Below, one piece after another: positions 1-8,888 of a stretch of DNA of 35,693 bases. The notes beneath the pieces are model-generated. The model had not been told where the DNA came from. It saw only the letters and a program-made list of their open reading frames with translations, and made no database searches. Source of the DNA: Pseudomonadales bacterium (GTDB lineage Bacteria; Pseudomonadota; Gammaproteobacteria; Pseudomonadales; Azotimanducaceae); assembly GCA_028281005.1 (NCBI GenBank), contig JANQKS010000024.1:1-35693 (forward strand), written 5' to 3'. The first letter of the stretch is position 1; every line of letters begins with the position of its first letter. The position numbers and the translations under genes are program-made.

Positions 1-92
1 CTGAAACATGGCTTGATAAACCTCACAACTGATCGGCACAGGCCAGGCGCATTCGATGTGGCACAATCACCCAAGTTCTACCGCGCAGACTC

Positions 93-137
93 CTAGGGAG
101 CCTCTGAATAAGTCTCAAAAGCTCAGAGGCTCCCTAG
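93..137. repeat. Inverted repeat with 15-bp perfect arms
   Basis: Positions 93-107 are the exact reverse complement of 123-137, separated by a 15-nt loop. It lies about 80 bases before nadE. No T-run follows either arm, so it does not look like a standard intrinsic terminator. It could be the 3' hairpin of a gene lying left of the window, a REP-like palindrome or a remnant of a small mobile element. No second copy was seen in this window. Confidence 0.75.
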
Positions 138-216
138 CGCCCTGACTGTTGCACCCATCCCCGGCTATCGGGTCCGTTGCTGAAAAATAGCGCCGGATTT
201 AGCGCTACAATAAGGT

Positions 217-2136
217 ATGAACTACGCAGAGCTTGGCTACATTCGAGTGGCCGCCGCCTCCCCCGAACTGAGCATCGGTAACCCTGACGCCAATGTGGCA
301 GCAATACGCCAGAGCATCGAACGCCTCACCGCGGATCAAGTGAGTATTGGCGTCTTCCCTGAACTGTGTTTAACCGGTTACTCCGCCGAAGATTTATTCT
401 TCAGTGAGGCTTTACTTAAAGACGCTGAGCGTGGCTTAGTGGCATTGTGTGCCGCAAATACCTTACCCATCTGCGTGGTGGGGTTACCTTGGCGTCTGAC
501 CGACGGGCGCCTGTTAAACTGCGCAGCAGTGCTTGCCGGCAACAGATTGCTGGGTATGGTGCCAAAATCGGTGCATCCGAATTATGGCGAGTTTTATGAG
601 CTGCGCTGGTTTGTGCCCGGCGGCAGCATCGCCGAAACAGTGCTGCACCAGGACTTAGGCCAGTTCCAAATCCGCACCGATCAATTGTTTGATCTGGCTG
701 ACCACCGCATCGGGGTGGAGATCTGTGAAGACCTCTGGGCGCCGCAACCACCCGGTATCCAAGCCAGCCTGGCCGGGGCGGAGATTGTCATCAACCTATC
801 CGCCAGCAACGAACTCATTGCCAAGGCGGATTACCGCCGCGAACTGGTGCGTATGGCCAGCGCCACCGGCATTTGTGCCTACATCTACGCCAGTGCCGGC
901 GCCTTGGAGTCGAGCAAAGACGTCGTCTTCGGCGGGCATTGTATGGTGGCTGAAAACGGCCAGATGTTGATTGAGAGTGATCGCTTTTCACTGCACGCAC
1001 ATCACGTTTGCGCCGATGTTGATACCGCCCGGCTTGCCCATGACCGCGCACAAAACATCAGTTTCGCCTCAGCACCACGGCCGCGCGCTTATCGCGTCAA
1101 CTTAGCCGCTCGCGAGCTACTGCCGTTGCCCGCCCTAGAGCGCGCCTACCCGCCGCATCCTTTTGTGCCCACCGACGAGCACGAATTTGACGCCCGCGCG
1201 CAGGAGATCCTCAGCATCCAGTCCACCGGGCTGGCGCGCCGTACGCGCGCGGCTTTTTGCGAACAGTTGGTGATCGGCTTATCCGGCGGTCTGGATTCGA
1301 CGCTGGCGTTTTTGGTCTGTCTGGATACGCTGAAGAAGCTCGAACTGGCACCGACCAAACTCGCTGCCCTGACCATGCCCGGGCCGGGCACTACCTCGCG
1401 TACCCTCGACAATGCGCACCGTTTGACTGCCGCCGCTGGCGTGCCCATGGAAGAGATTGCCATCCAAGCGGCGGTCGATCAGCACTTAGCAGACTTAAAA
1501 CATGCCGGTGAACACGATGTCGTGTTCGAAAACGCACAGGCACGGGAACGTACACAAATCCTGTTCAACTACGCCAACAAGGTGAGCGGCATCGTGGTGG
1601 GTACCGGCGACCTCAGTGAATTGGCGCTTGGCTGGTGCACTTTCAATGCTGACCACATGGCCAGCTACAACGTTAACGCCAGCGTGCCGAAAACCATGAT
1701 GGCCTACCTGGTGCGCTGGTATGCAAACCATCGAGCCTCTACGGACCTCGCGGCTGTGTTACATGACGTGTTGGACACACCTATCTCTCCGGAGCTGCTA
1801 CCGCCGCAAGAAGATGAGATCAGCCAGCATACAGAGAGCATTGTTGGGCCATATGAGCTGCACGACTTTTTCCTCTATCACTTTCTGCGCCAGGGCGCAC
1901 GCCCTAGCAAAATTTTTGCGCTGGCCACACGCAGCTTTGATGGGCGCTATAGCGACGCGGACATCAAACATTGGCTGGCGCAGTTTTTCCGCCGCTTTTT
2001 CAGCCAACAGTTTAAACGCACCACATTGCCGCCAGGGCCAAAAGTCGGCAGTGTGAGCCTTTCTCCGCGCGGTGATTGGCGTATGCCGGACGAGGCTTCT
2101 GCCGAACAAATCCTCGCGGAAGTTGCCCAACTGTAA
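217..2136 (+). CDS. nadE: Glutamine-dependent NAD(+) synthetase
   Basis: This enzyme makes NAD from nicotinate adenine dinucleotide, ATP and glutamine-derived ammonia, in the cytoplasm. The 639-residue protein has the two-domain architecture of the long glutamine-using class. An N-terminal nitrilase/glutaminase domain (about residues 1-280) carries the Glu of FPELCLTGYS, a Lys just before HPNYGEFYE, and the nucleophilic Cys in GVEICEDLWAP. A C-terminal synthetase domain has the ATP-pyrophosphatase loop GLSGGLDST (about residue 352) and the later GTGDLSELALGW motif. The ATG follows AAGGT a few bases upstream, and nothing upstream extends the nitrilase fold. The length suits the family. It stands alone, with an exported hydrolase following by 22 bases. 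Identification is secure. Confidence 0.96.
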   Translation: MNYAELGYIRVAAASPELSIGNPDANVAAIRQSIERLTADQVSIGVFPELCLTGYSAEDLFFSEALLKDAERGLVALCAANTLPICVVGLPWRLTDGRLLNCAAVLAGNRLLGMVPKSVHPNYGEFYELRWFVPGGSIAETVLHQDLGQFQIRTDQLFDLADHRIGVEICEDLWAPQPPGIQASLAGAEIVINLSASNELIAKADYRRELVRMASATGICAYIYASAGALESSKDVVFGGHCMVAENGQMLIESDRFSLHAHHVCADVDTARLAHDRAQNISFASAPRPRAYRVNLAARELLPLPALERAYPPHPFVPTDEHEFDARAQEILSIQSTGLARRTRAAFCEQLVIGLSGGLDSTLAFLVCLDTLKKLELAPTKLAALTMPGPGTTSRTLDNAHRLTAAAGVPMEEIAIQAAVDQHLADLKHAGEHDVVFENAQARERTQILFNYANKVSGIVVGTGDLSELALGWCTFNADHMASYNVNASVPKTMMAYLVRWYANHRASTDLAAVLHDVLDTPISPELLPPQEDEISQHTESIVGPYELHDFFLYHFLRQGARPSKIFALATRSFDGRYSDADIKHWLAQFFRRFFSQQFKRTTLPPGPKVGSVSLSPRGDWRMPDEASAEQILAEVAQL

Positions 2137-2158
2137 ACATGGGAATCCAAGCCAACTT

Positions 2159-3136
2159 ATGAATACCACCAAACCCTCTGGCGTTACGCGGCGTTGTTCC
2201 AGTTTTCACGGCCTTCGCGTCCTTTTTAGCCTTTGCGCCGCGGCGCTGCTATTCGCCCACAGTAGTGTTACCTACGCGGAGCAAGTGTGCGGTGATAGCG
2301 GCGTATGGGTGCAGATATTCGGTTCCGGCGGACCAGAGATAGACGACGGCGCCGGCGGCCCCAGTTACGCAGTGTGGTACGACAACAAAGTACGTGCGTT
2401 GATAGATACCGGCCCCGGCGCTTCCGTGGCGTTTGATCTGGCGCAAGGTAACTTTGCCGACCTGGAAGTGATCGCATTTACTCAACTGCAGTCCGACCAC
2501 ACCGCAGATCTTCCTGCGTTTATCAAAGGCTCGTCCTTTTTAGATCGCACCGAGCCGCTGGTGGTCCTTGGACCGGACAGCAACAATCCCATGTACCCTG
2601 ACACAGAAACGTTCATCAACCGACTCATCGGCCCCCAAGGCGCTTACCCCTATCTGCAGGATTTTCTCACTCACAAATCCAGCGGCGGTTATCGGGTGCG
2701 GGCACGTAATGTGCCTGCCGCCGGTAAAAAGCGCTGGGCTGGGTTTGGCAGCGAAAATCTGAAGCTGGCCGCGATACCGGTGAATCATGGAGACGTGCCG
2801 ACGTTGGCCTGGCGTGTGGAAGTGGGCGGTTTGTCCGTGGTGTTCACCGGAGACTTCAACAACCTTAAAAATGTGATGCCGGAGTTTGCAAAAGATGCCG
2901 ACGCCCTTGTGGCCAGCCACGCCATCGGGGAAAACTCCCGCGGCCAGTTGCGCGAGTTACATGCATTACCTTCACAATTGGGTCGTATCGCCCAACAAGC
3001 CGACGCACGCATGTTGGTACTCAGTCATCGCATGAACCGCACTAAGGGACGCGAAAGCCAAAGCCGGGCAAAAATTGAAGAGCACTACGGCGGACACGTG
3101 TTGTTTGCCAACGACGGTGAGTGTTGGGGTTTATGA
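2159..3136 (+). CDS. Exported metallo-beta-lactamase-fold protein with altered metal site
   Basis: The fold is that of MBL hydrolases of the arylsulfatase/RNase Z-like type. I start at the ATG at 2159, not at an in-frame codon inside nadE, because it is followed by an Arg-rich n-region and a hydrophobic segment (LFSLCAAALLFAHSSVTYA) that looks like a signal peptide. The canonical HxHxDH motif reads Q109-L-Q111-S-D113-H114, so both His of metal site 1 are Gln. The other ligands remain: H210 in VNHGD, D232 in TGDFN and H290 in LSHRM. The protein may bind one metal, use a changed chemistry or be inactive; the substrate is unknown. The last codons overlap the next gene by ATGA, implying translational coupling. 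Confidence 0.8.
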   Translation: MNTTKPSGVTRRCSSFHGLRVLFSLCAAALLFAHSSVTYAEQVCGDSGVWVQIFGSGGPEIDDGAGGPSYAVWYDNKVRALIDTGPGASVAFDLAQGNFADLEVIAFTQLQSDHTADLPAFIKGSSFLDRTEPLVVLGPDSNNPMYPDTETFINRLIGPQGAYPYLQDFLTHKSSGGYRVRARNVPAAGKKRWAGFGSENLKLAAIPVNHGDVPTLAWRVEVGGLSVVFTGDFNNLKNVMPEFAKDADALVASHAIGENSRGQLRELHALPSQLGRIAQQADARMLVLSHRMNRTKGRESQSRAKIEEHYGGHVLFANDGECWGL

Positions 3137-3741
3137 CCCCGGATTGGCAGTCGCTGTTGGACTTCTGGTTTGGTGATCTGGAGGACGGCTTGGCCGGTGC
3201 TGCGCAGCGCAAAAAGTGGTTCGAATCTAACCCGCAGTTTGATCAAGCCTGTGCGCAATTCAGCCCCTGGTTGGAGATGGCGCACGCGGGTAAGTTAGAT
3301 ACCTGGCGCGCAGCGCCACACAGTTGCCTGGCATTTATCGTGCTGAACGACCAGTTACCACGCAACATCTACCGCGGTGAGCAGCGCGCTTACGCCTGGG
3401 ATGATTTGGCTTTAGCGGCGGCGCGAGGCGGGATCGAACAAGGTTTTGATCAAAGTCTGGCCCTCGATGAACGCGCCTTCTTCTACATGCCGTTTGAACA
3501 TTCCGAAGCGATCCTCGATCAGCACCTGGCGGTAGGTTTGTTCACTGCCCTGCGAGATGCGGCACCCAGCAGCCAGCGCAGCATCGCCGGCAACAGCCTG
3601 CGTTATGCGCAACAGCATCGCGACATCATTCTGCAATTTGGTCGCTTTCCACATCGCAACGCGGCGTTGGGCAGAACCTCATCGACAGCAGAGCAGGAAT
3701 ATGTGCAGGATTCTGATGGTTTTGGACAGCTGCCAAGCTAA
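3133..3741 (+). CDS. DUF924 family protein
   Basis: The protein of about 202 residues matches the DUF924 family: an opening LLDFWFGD segment, KKWF, then FIVLNDQLPRNIYRG, and YMPFEHSEA in the middle, ending near RFPHRNAALGR. The family is described as TPR-like helical and has no established reaction. I chose the ATG at 3133, which overlaps the TGA of the preceding gene, over the GTG at 3121. The overlap suggests co-translation with the MBL-fold protein, but the families are otherwise unrelated and the pairing gives no clear function. Confidence 0.88.
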   Translation: MTPDWQSLLDFWFGDLEDGLAGAAQRKKWFESNPQFDQACAQFSPWLEMAHAGKLDTWRAAPHSCLAFIVLNDQLPRNIYRGEQRAYAWDDLALAAARGGIEQGFDQSLALDERAFFYMPFEHSEAILDQHLAVGLFTALRDAAPSSQRSIAGNSLRYAQQHRDIILQFGRFPHRNAALGRTSSTAEQEYVQDSDGFGQLPS

Positions 3742-3795
3742 TCCCAGTGCGTCGCTCCGCGGTATCGCCTAATCGCCTAATCGCCAGCACATTGC

Positions 3796-4551
3796 ATGCC
3801 GAAAACCCGCACCACGCCGCCAAGCACACCACCAACTACACCTTTACGCGCCGCCATCGCGCGGCAGCTTAAGGCACAAGGCGATCCGCAACGGGCAGAG
3901 CAGCAACAAGCCTATATGAAATCCAGCATGCCTTACGCGGGCGTCGCTGCCCCCGAGCTCAAAAAGCTGTGCCGGGCCACATTTAAAGTGCACCCGTTTT
4001 CGGAAGCCACCGCATGGTCGGCAGCGGTCGCCGATTTATGGCGCCACGCGGCGGTGCGAGAGGAGCGTTACGCGGCCATCGAGTTGCTGCTGTTGCCGCG
4101 CTACCGTAGAGCATGGTTAACACCCGAGCAGGTGCCACTGCTGCGTGAAATGATCGAAAGCGGCGCTTGGTGGGACTACGTGGACCTGTTAGCCAGCAAT
4201 GCCATGGCCCATTTACTGAAAAACCATCCGCAAACCATCACACCGCTGTTGTACGAGTGGGCGGAAGATTCGAACTTGTGGATACGCCGCACGGCCATTT
4301 TGGCCCAGCTCAAATTTTATGACGCCACTGATACCAAATTGCTGTTTTTCGCCATTCAACACTCCATGGGTGATAAGGACTTTTTTGCACGCAAAGCCAT
4401 CGGCTGGGCGCTTCGGCAGTACTCAAAAACAGATGCACAAGCGGTGGTGGACTTTGTACTACTGCACCGGGAAAATTTGAGTGCTTTGTCTATATCCGAA
4501 GCTTTAAAAGTGCTGCGCAAGCAGGGCTATCCGCTAGGCCAGCTGTCTTAG
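3796..4551 (+). CDS. DNA alkylation repair protein, AlkD-like HEAT-repeat glycosylase
   Basis: AlkD-type proteins remove 3- and 7-alkylated purines by base excision through a superhelix of HEAT-like repeats. The 251-residue protein has the family signatures: YMKSSMPYAGVAAPELK near residue 40, the SGAWWDYVDLLASN motif with the W-D pair used for the lesion, and NLWIRRTAILAQLKF followed by DFFARKAIGWALRQYSK. An extra Thr/Pro-rich stretch precedes the fold (residues 3-16). There is no strong Shine-Dalgarno before the ATG, and three near-copies of TAATCGCC lie just upstream, so the start is probable rather than certain. Family assignment is strong; exact lesion specificity cannot be read. Confidence 0.9.
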   Translation: MPKTRTTPPSTPPTTPLRAAIARQLKAQGDPQRAEQQQAYMKSSMPYAGVAAPELKKLCRATFKVHPFSEATAWSAAVADLWRHAAVREERYAAIELLLLPRYRRAWLTPEQVPLLREMIESGAWWDYVDLLASNAMAHLLKNHPQTITPLLYEWAEDSNLWIRRTAILAQLKFYDATDTKLLFFAIQHSMGDKDFFARKAIGWALRQYSKTDAQAVVDFVLLHRENLSALSISEALKVLRKQGYPLGQLS

Positions 4552-4569
4552 GAACTCAACGGAAACGGA

Positions 4570-5325
4570 CTAGCGCCGTCGGGCGCTGCATAATCGCTCA
4601 CACGGTTTACCGTCGTTGTCCCCGTCCAGCCGGGACACGCCACAATGGCGTAGGTAAAAGTGCGCTTCACCGCAGGAGTTCATTTGTGAGCAGTAAGTTT
4701 TGCGCCGGCAGGAAAAGCCGTCGGTCACCCGGCGCAGGGCAGCAGAGACACTATACAAAAGCTCGGCAGCAGCACCCTGATCCGGTGCAGTAGGCCGGCG
4801 TTCACCACGACGGTAAAGCCAAGGTGCCACGGCACCGTTTTTTGACCACAAACCCAGACCCTGGCTGCGCGCCTCGGCTTCAAGTTGCAGCAGCTTCGGG
4901 TCGCGCAGGTGATCTCGATAGACCCACGCATGGCCCTCAGCCACCAGTTGATGATTGACACTGGCATACGCCGCTTGCGACCCCGATTGCACTTGCTCCT
5001 GTAGCCGCAATAGCACCACCAGGCGGCCATACGCGTCGATGTCTTGTATTGTGGCCTGCACAGTTTTACGCCTCACCAGACGCTTCAACGCCTGACGCGC
5101 GGATTTGCCCCAGGCCTGATCATACTCCGGCGCATCTATTTCGCCGAGGCGGGCTTCATATTCGATCTTGTCGGCGCGCAATACCACGGAATCACCGTCT
5201 TTTACTTGCACCACTTTGGCGAGCAGCTGCTCATTGGCCTGCGCTGCAGCCACACCAAAGGCGAGCGTTAAAGTGAGTGAGCTAGCCAACAACCGCCTAA
5301 AGCTGCCTAGCCGCAGCAGGGTCAT
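4570..5325 (-). CDS. Secreted thermonuclease-family nuclease with excalibur domain
   Basis: This is a staphylococcal-nuclease-like, calcium-dependent phosphodiesterase expected outside the cytoplasm. A signal peptide (LASSLTLTLAFGVAAAQA) leads into an SNase fold, with VKDGDSV near residue 42. The four active-site positions align by spacing with the staphylococcal enzyme: R59, D64, E67 and R101 for its R35, D40, E43 and R87. The C-terminal 45 residues form an excalibur motif: Cys-rich, then DGDNDG followed by CE, which matches a calcium-binding DxDxDGxxCE loop. It sits 6 bases downstream of the M20 amidohydrolase on the same strand and may share its transcript. Confidence 0.9.
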   Translation of the reverse strand: MTLLRLGSFRRLLASSLTLTLAFGVAAAQANEQLLAKVVQVKDGDSVVLRADKIEYEARLGEIDAPEYDQAWGKSARQALKRLVRRKTVQATIQDIDAYGRLVVLLRLQEQVQSGSQAAYASVNHQLVAEGHAWVYRDHLRDPKLLQLEAEARSQGLGLWSKNGAVAPWLYRRGERRPTAPDQGAAAELLYSVSAALRRVTDGFSCRRKTYCSQMNSCGEAHFYLRHCGVSRLDGDNDGKPCERLCSARRR

Positions 5326-5331
5326 TTGCGT

Positions 5332-6648
5332 TTACTGGCCTTCTAGACCACCCATGCTCAGGTAGTCCACCGCCAGCTGGCTCATGACTTTTACACCCGG
5401 CACCAAGGCACTCTCATCGATATAAAAAAACGGCGAGTGGTTGGGGATGGCTTTTTCCGGCAGCACATCGATCGGCCTACCGCCGATAAAGAAGAAAAAA
5501 CCCGGCACCTTTTCCTGATAGAACGCAAAGTCTTCCGCACCGGTGACCCGACCGCTCACGTAGACCCGGTCCCTGCCGTACACCTTGCGTAAAGTGGGGG
5601 CCATTTTGGCCGTCAGCCGTGGATGGTTGTAGGTCACCGGCACACCTTCGTCTATTTCGACCAATACCTCTGCGCCTTGGGCCTTACCAATGGCAGTGGC
5701 AATTCTTGTCAGGCGTACGTGGATTTGTTCCCGCACTTGCGGATCAAAGGTGCGGATGGTGCCGCTTAATTCAGCCGTTTCCGGCACAATGTTGTTGCGC
5801 ACTCCGGCATGAAAGGAACCTACCGTCACCACCGCAGGGGCCTGGGTGATGTCTATCTGACGGCTGACGATGGTTTGCCAGGCGTTGACAATTTGGCTGC
5901 CAACCACCACCGGATCCACCCCTGCCCATGGTCGGGCACCGTGGGTCTGTTTACCCTTAATAAGGACGTCAAAACGCTGGGCGCTGGCCATAAAACCGCG
6001 ATCCCGAAAGCTGGCGGACCCCGCCAAACCTTGCTGACCAATATGCAGCCCAAATATCGCCGAGACTGTCGGATTTTCCAGCACACCTTCTTCAATCATC
6101 AGACTGGCGCCGCCTTCTTCACCCTTCGGCGCACCTTCTTCGGCTGGTTGGAAAATAAACTTTATGGTGCCGGGGATTTGCTCGCGCAGCTCGGTTAAGA
6201 CCGAAGCAGTCCCCATCAAAATGGCGACGTGGTTGTCGTGCCCGCACGCATGCATGACGCCAACTTCTTTGCCTTCATACTCACCACGCACCGTCGAGGC
6301 GTAGGGTAAGCCGGTTCTTTCCACCACCGGCAGAGCGTCCATGTCGGCGCGCAGGGCCACCACCGGTCCGGGTAAGCCACCTTTGAGTAAACCCACCACA
6401 CCTGTGTGCGCCACCCCGGTTTGCACTTCCATGCCTAAGGCCGTGAGATGCTCTGCAACCAGCTTGGCGGTGCGGAATTCACGGTTGGACAGTTCCGGGT
6501 TTGCGTGTATATCACGGCGCCAGGCCACCACCTGATCTTCCAAGGCTGCGGCGCGCGCCGCAATCTCCGCCTCTAAAGCCGCACTCACATTTGGTGCCAT
6601 CAGGTACAACATCAGCGCCAGCATCACCGACACACCGTATTTACGCAT
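5332..6648 (-). CDS. Exported M20-family amidohydrolase
   Basis: M20 metallopeptidases of the hippurate/IAA-amino-acid hydrolase group cleave N-acyl or amide bonds with a binuclear metal site. Visible signatures are ALRADMDALPV, MHACGHDNHVA (His ligands) and FQPAEEGAPKGEEGGA (catalytic Glu pair), with a C-terminal GAEDFAFY stretch. I place the start at the ATG at 6648, since the resulting N-terminus (MRKYGVSVMLALMLYLMAP then VSA) is a good signal peptide. A TTG 13 codons upstream would spoil it. Export suggests it acts on amidated or peptide-like substrates in the periplasm; the substrate itself is unknown. The secreted nuclease follows directly. Confidence 0.9.
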   Translation of the reverse strand: MRKYGVSVMLALMLYLMAPNVSAALEAEIAARAAALEDQVVAWRRDIHANPELSNREFRTAKLVAEHLTALGMEVQTGVAHTGVVGLLKGGLPGPVVALRADMDALPVVERTGLPYASTVRGEYEGKEVGVMHACGHDNHVAILMGTASVLTELREQIPGTIKFIFQPAEEGAPKGEEGGASLMIEEGVLENPTVSAIFGLHIGQQGLAGSASFRDRGFMASAQRFDVLIKGKQTHGARPWAGVDPVVVGSQIVNAWQTIVSRQIDITQAPAVVTVGSFHAGVRNNIVPETAELSGTIRTFDPQVREQIHVRLTRIATAIGKAQGAEVLVEIDEGVPVTYNHPRLTAKMAPTLRKVYGRDRVYVSGRVTGAEDFAFYQEKVPGFFFFIGGRPIDVLPEKAIPNHSPFFYIDESALVPGVKVMSQLAVDYLSMGGLEGQ

Positions 6649-6753
6649 CTTGCTATCCAAACCCGCCTTTTCGTCTCTGCCGCGCAAGCTTAATCTTGCC
6701 GGGCTTTAGAGTACACTCGGGCCGACCAAGAACACGAGAGGAGGAACTTCACC

Positions 6754-7392
6754 ATGGAATTTGATTTGGCCATGACCGATGAGCTGCTGGGCACCACCCG
6801 GGCTGTGCGCAAACGCCTGGACCTAACCCGCGAGGTACCCCGGGACTTGATCGACGAATGTCTCGAATTAGCCGTACAAGCACCCACCGGCTCTAACTCA
6901 CAAACCTGGCGCTGGGTGGTAGTCGACGATGTCAATCAGCGCAAAGCGCTGGCGGATCTATACCGCAAAGGCGCGGAAGGATATTTAAGTGAAGCCGGCG
7001 CGCAGGCGGAAGGCTCAGGCGATAATCAAACACAGCGCGTGTTCAGCTCCGCCATGTATTTGATGGAACACCTCCACGAAGTGCCGGTCCACCTCATCCC
7101 CTGTGTGCAAGGGCGACCCCCGGAGCCGGTAGCGCTGACCATGGCCAGCGGTTTGTACGGTTCAATTTACCCGGCGGTATGGAGCTTCCAACTGGCGGCC
7201 CGGGCGCGTGGCCTGGGTACGGCCCTCACCACGCTGCACTTGATCCATGAAAAGGAAGCCGCGGAGGTGCTGGGGCTGCCTGATGATGTACTGCAGGTGG
7301 CCCTGCTGCCGGTGGCCTACACCATCGGCACCGACTTCAAGCGCGCGCAACGGCCGCCGGTGGCAAATATCACCCACTGGAACAAATGGTAG
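6754..7392 (+). CDS. Nitroreductase family protein
   Basis: This flavin-dependent oxidoreductase of the nitroreductase fold normally uses FMN and NAD(P)H. The 212-residue protein shows the N-terminal TRAVRKRLD motif, APTGSNSQTWRWVVV (FMN-phosphate-binding region), a central helix with YPAVWSFQLAARARGLGTALTT, and the family's short C-terminal tail with a positively charged end. A strong GAGGAGG Shine-Dalgarno precedes the ATG. It is divergent from the M20 amidohydrolase with a compact shared promoter region of about 100 bases. The physiological substrate cannot be inferred. Confidence 0.9.
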   Translation: MEFDLAMTDELLGTTRAVRKRLDLTREVPRDLIDECLELAVQAPTGSNSQTWRWVVVDDVNQRKALADLYRKGAEGYLSEAGAQAEGSGDNQTQRVFSSAMYLMEHLHEVPVHLIPCVQGRPPEPVALTMASGLYGSIYPAVWSFQLAARARGLGTALTTLHLIHEKEAAEVLGLPDDVLQVALLPVAYTIGTDFKRAQRPPVANITHWNKW

Positions 7393-7405
7393 GCCCGCTG
7401 TGTAG

Positions 7406-7675
7406 TCAGGGGTTGAGGCGGTCTTTGATGACCGTCTCAAACTCCGGGAAGTAGCGATTGATGTCCGAGAGGTCAAACTCAACCAGGATCGCGGTATTGG
7501 GTTCACGCTCAAGCAGGAACCGAAACGCCTGGATCAACACATACTCGTGGGTGCAAGTCGCGCCACACAAGGAGCGATAGTAGTCCTGGGACATGTGTAC
7601 CCGGTGAGTGGTTTCAGTTTCACCCTCAACCACCACTTCGTAGGTGTTGGCGGCCACCATGTTCACGCCGATCAT
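7406..7675 (-). CDS. Small conserved-looking hypothetical protein
   Basis: An 89-residue acidic protein without membrane segments or signal peptide. It contains two Cys (SLCGATCTHEY, CxxxC) and a C-terminal helix-like EFETVIKDRL. An AAGGA sequence sits about 10 bases before the ATG at 7675, which supports this start over the ATG five codons later. I do not recognise the family. It faces the nitroreductase tail to tail and the thioesterase head to head. Codon use and the ribosome site make it likely to be real. Confidence 0.65.
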   Translation of the reverse strand: MIGVNMVAANTYEVVVEGETETTHRVHMSQDYYRSLCGATCTHEYVLIQAFRFLLEREPNTAILVEFDLSDINRYFPEFETVIKDRLNP

Positions 7676-7806
7676 TGTCTGGTTTCCTTTTTTACCTTGA
7701 AATTTCTATCTGGTTCTTTCTACCCTGTTGAGCCTGCCTGGGTACCCGCGTCCCGATGCTCGGACGTCGCGTGTAGCACCTCTCACCTCTAGGATAAGTA
7801 GTTACT

Positions 7807-8295
7807 ATGACCCACTCGGACAAACTGTCCACCGATCTGTGCAGCCAATTGGAGCACCTTTGGCACCAGCACTTCCCATTGTCCAAAGCGATGGACGTGC
7901 GCGTCGATGCTTTTTTGAACCATCAGCTGACCACACGCACCCGCTTGGCGCCCAACACCAACATCCACAACACGGCATTTGCCGGTAGTTTGTACGCTAT
8001 AGAGTCGCTGACCGCGTGGGGGTTGCTGTATTTGGAACTGCAGCAGGCGGGTTTTGATGCCTCCATTATCCATGCGCGCGGTAATATCGAGTTTGATTCA
8101 CCGCTGCGCGATGACATTGTTGCGGTATCCCGTTTCGATGGTCAGGAACACATCTTTGCGGAGCTGCGCAGCAGCGGCAAGGCGCGTTTATCGTTGTCGA
8201 CACAGGTGTTTGCCGCCGCGGATACCCAACAGACCAATGTCGTCAGCAGTTTTGAAGGGCTCTACGTGGTGCGCCTCAATCGCGCCGACCAATAA
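7807..8295 (+). CDS. YiiD C-terminal-type hotdog thioesterase
   Basis: The 162-residue protein matches the thioesterase domain found at the C-terminus of YiiD. It has a short N-terminal helix, then LAPNTNIHNTAFAGSLYAIESLTAWG, which carries the hotdog central helix, then IHARGNIEFDSPLRDDIVA. The family is predicted to hydrolyse acyl-thioesters, but the acyl group is not known. It stands alone here, without the acetyltransferase half of YiiD. Its 3' end overlaps the convergent ferric-reductase-like gene by 34 bases. The start is the first ATG of the frame, and the family fold begins soon after. Confidence 0.85.
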   Translation: MTHSDKLSTDLCSQLEHLWHQHFPLSKAMDVRVDAFLNHQLTTRTRLAPNTNIHNTAFAGSLYAIESLTAWGLLYLELQQAGFDASIIHARGNIEFDSPLRDDIVAVSRFDGQEHIFAELRSSGKARLSLSTQVFAAADTQQTNVVSSFEGLYVVRLNRADQ

Positions 8296-8888
8296 GCCCA
8301 TAACCGTAACAGGAGGCCCAACACCCCCCACAGCGTGAGGAGGGCATACAGGTAGTACTCATCCTGGGGCCCAAGCCGCCCGACAAAACTCTGCATAAAA
8401 ACCAGCCACAAATAGTGTAAACCCAGCGTGTGTAGCCGGCGCCACTGTTTACCCAACAGCGCCACCGCCCGATCGCTGGACGTCATTGCCATCAACCACA
8501 TCAGGACAAAGGCCAAACCACCCCCAATCAGAGTCACCCAACCCAGGGGTTCCGGTGTCTGCAACGCCAGCTCCACCACGTAGTAGAAGTGCACGGTGTG
8601 GGCAAACGCCATAGCTAAACCAATATAGCGCCGATGTAATACCAAGGTGCGGCCAATCCCAAACTGACGCTGCAGAGGCCGCGCGATATAGGCGAGCATC
8701 AGCAGCGCAAACGCCAAGCGCGCGGTGACGCGCAACATATAACCCACTTCATCAAGGTAGGCCGAGTAGTCCGGCATCAGCACCAGACTCAGCAGCACCA
8801 CCAGCGGGCTAAAGATTAGAATTGGCCATTTCAGAGGCCTGGCCACTGTGCGTCGGGTGGGTGTCTGGGCAGCCTCAATAGTTGTCAT
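8262..8888 (-). CDS. Ferric reductase-like transmembrane protein (MsrQ-like)
   Basis: An inner-membrane protein of about 208 residues with about six hydrophobic segments. Paired His are placed as in b-type heme proteins: HRRYIGLAMAFAHTVHF in one helix pair and WRRLHTLGLHYLWLVF in another. This is the pattern of the ferric reductase-like domain, which includes MsrQ, the heme partner of periplasmic methionine sulfoxide reductase MsrP. No msrP is present in the window, so MsrQ itself is not claimed. The start at 8888 overlaps the end of the TonB-domain gene by 14 bases, and the two are probably co-transcribed. Confidence 0.8.
   Translation of the reverse strand: MTTIEAAQTPTRRTVARPLKWPILIFSPLVVLLSLVLMPDYSAYLDEVGYMLRVTARLAFALLMLAYIARPLQRQFGIGRTLVLHRRYIGLAMAFAHTVHFYYVVELALQTPEPLGWVTLIGGGLAFVLMWLMAMTSSDRAVALLGKQWRRLHTLGLHYLWLVFMQSFVGRLGPQDEYYLYALLTLWGVLGLLLRLWAYWSARLRRTT

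Noticed and set aside
206-211. TACAAT immediately before nadE as a -10 box.
   Set aside because: It is five bases from the ATG, would give an almost leaderless transcript, and the best -35-like hexamer is about 22 bases away.
3761-3786. Three near-copies of TAATCGCC before the AlkD-like gene as an operator.
   Set aside because: They are short direct repeats without dyad symmetry and no regulator is nearby; likely simple slippage.
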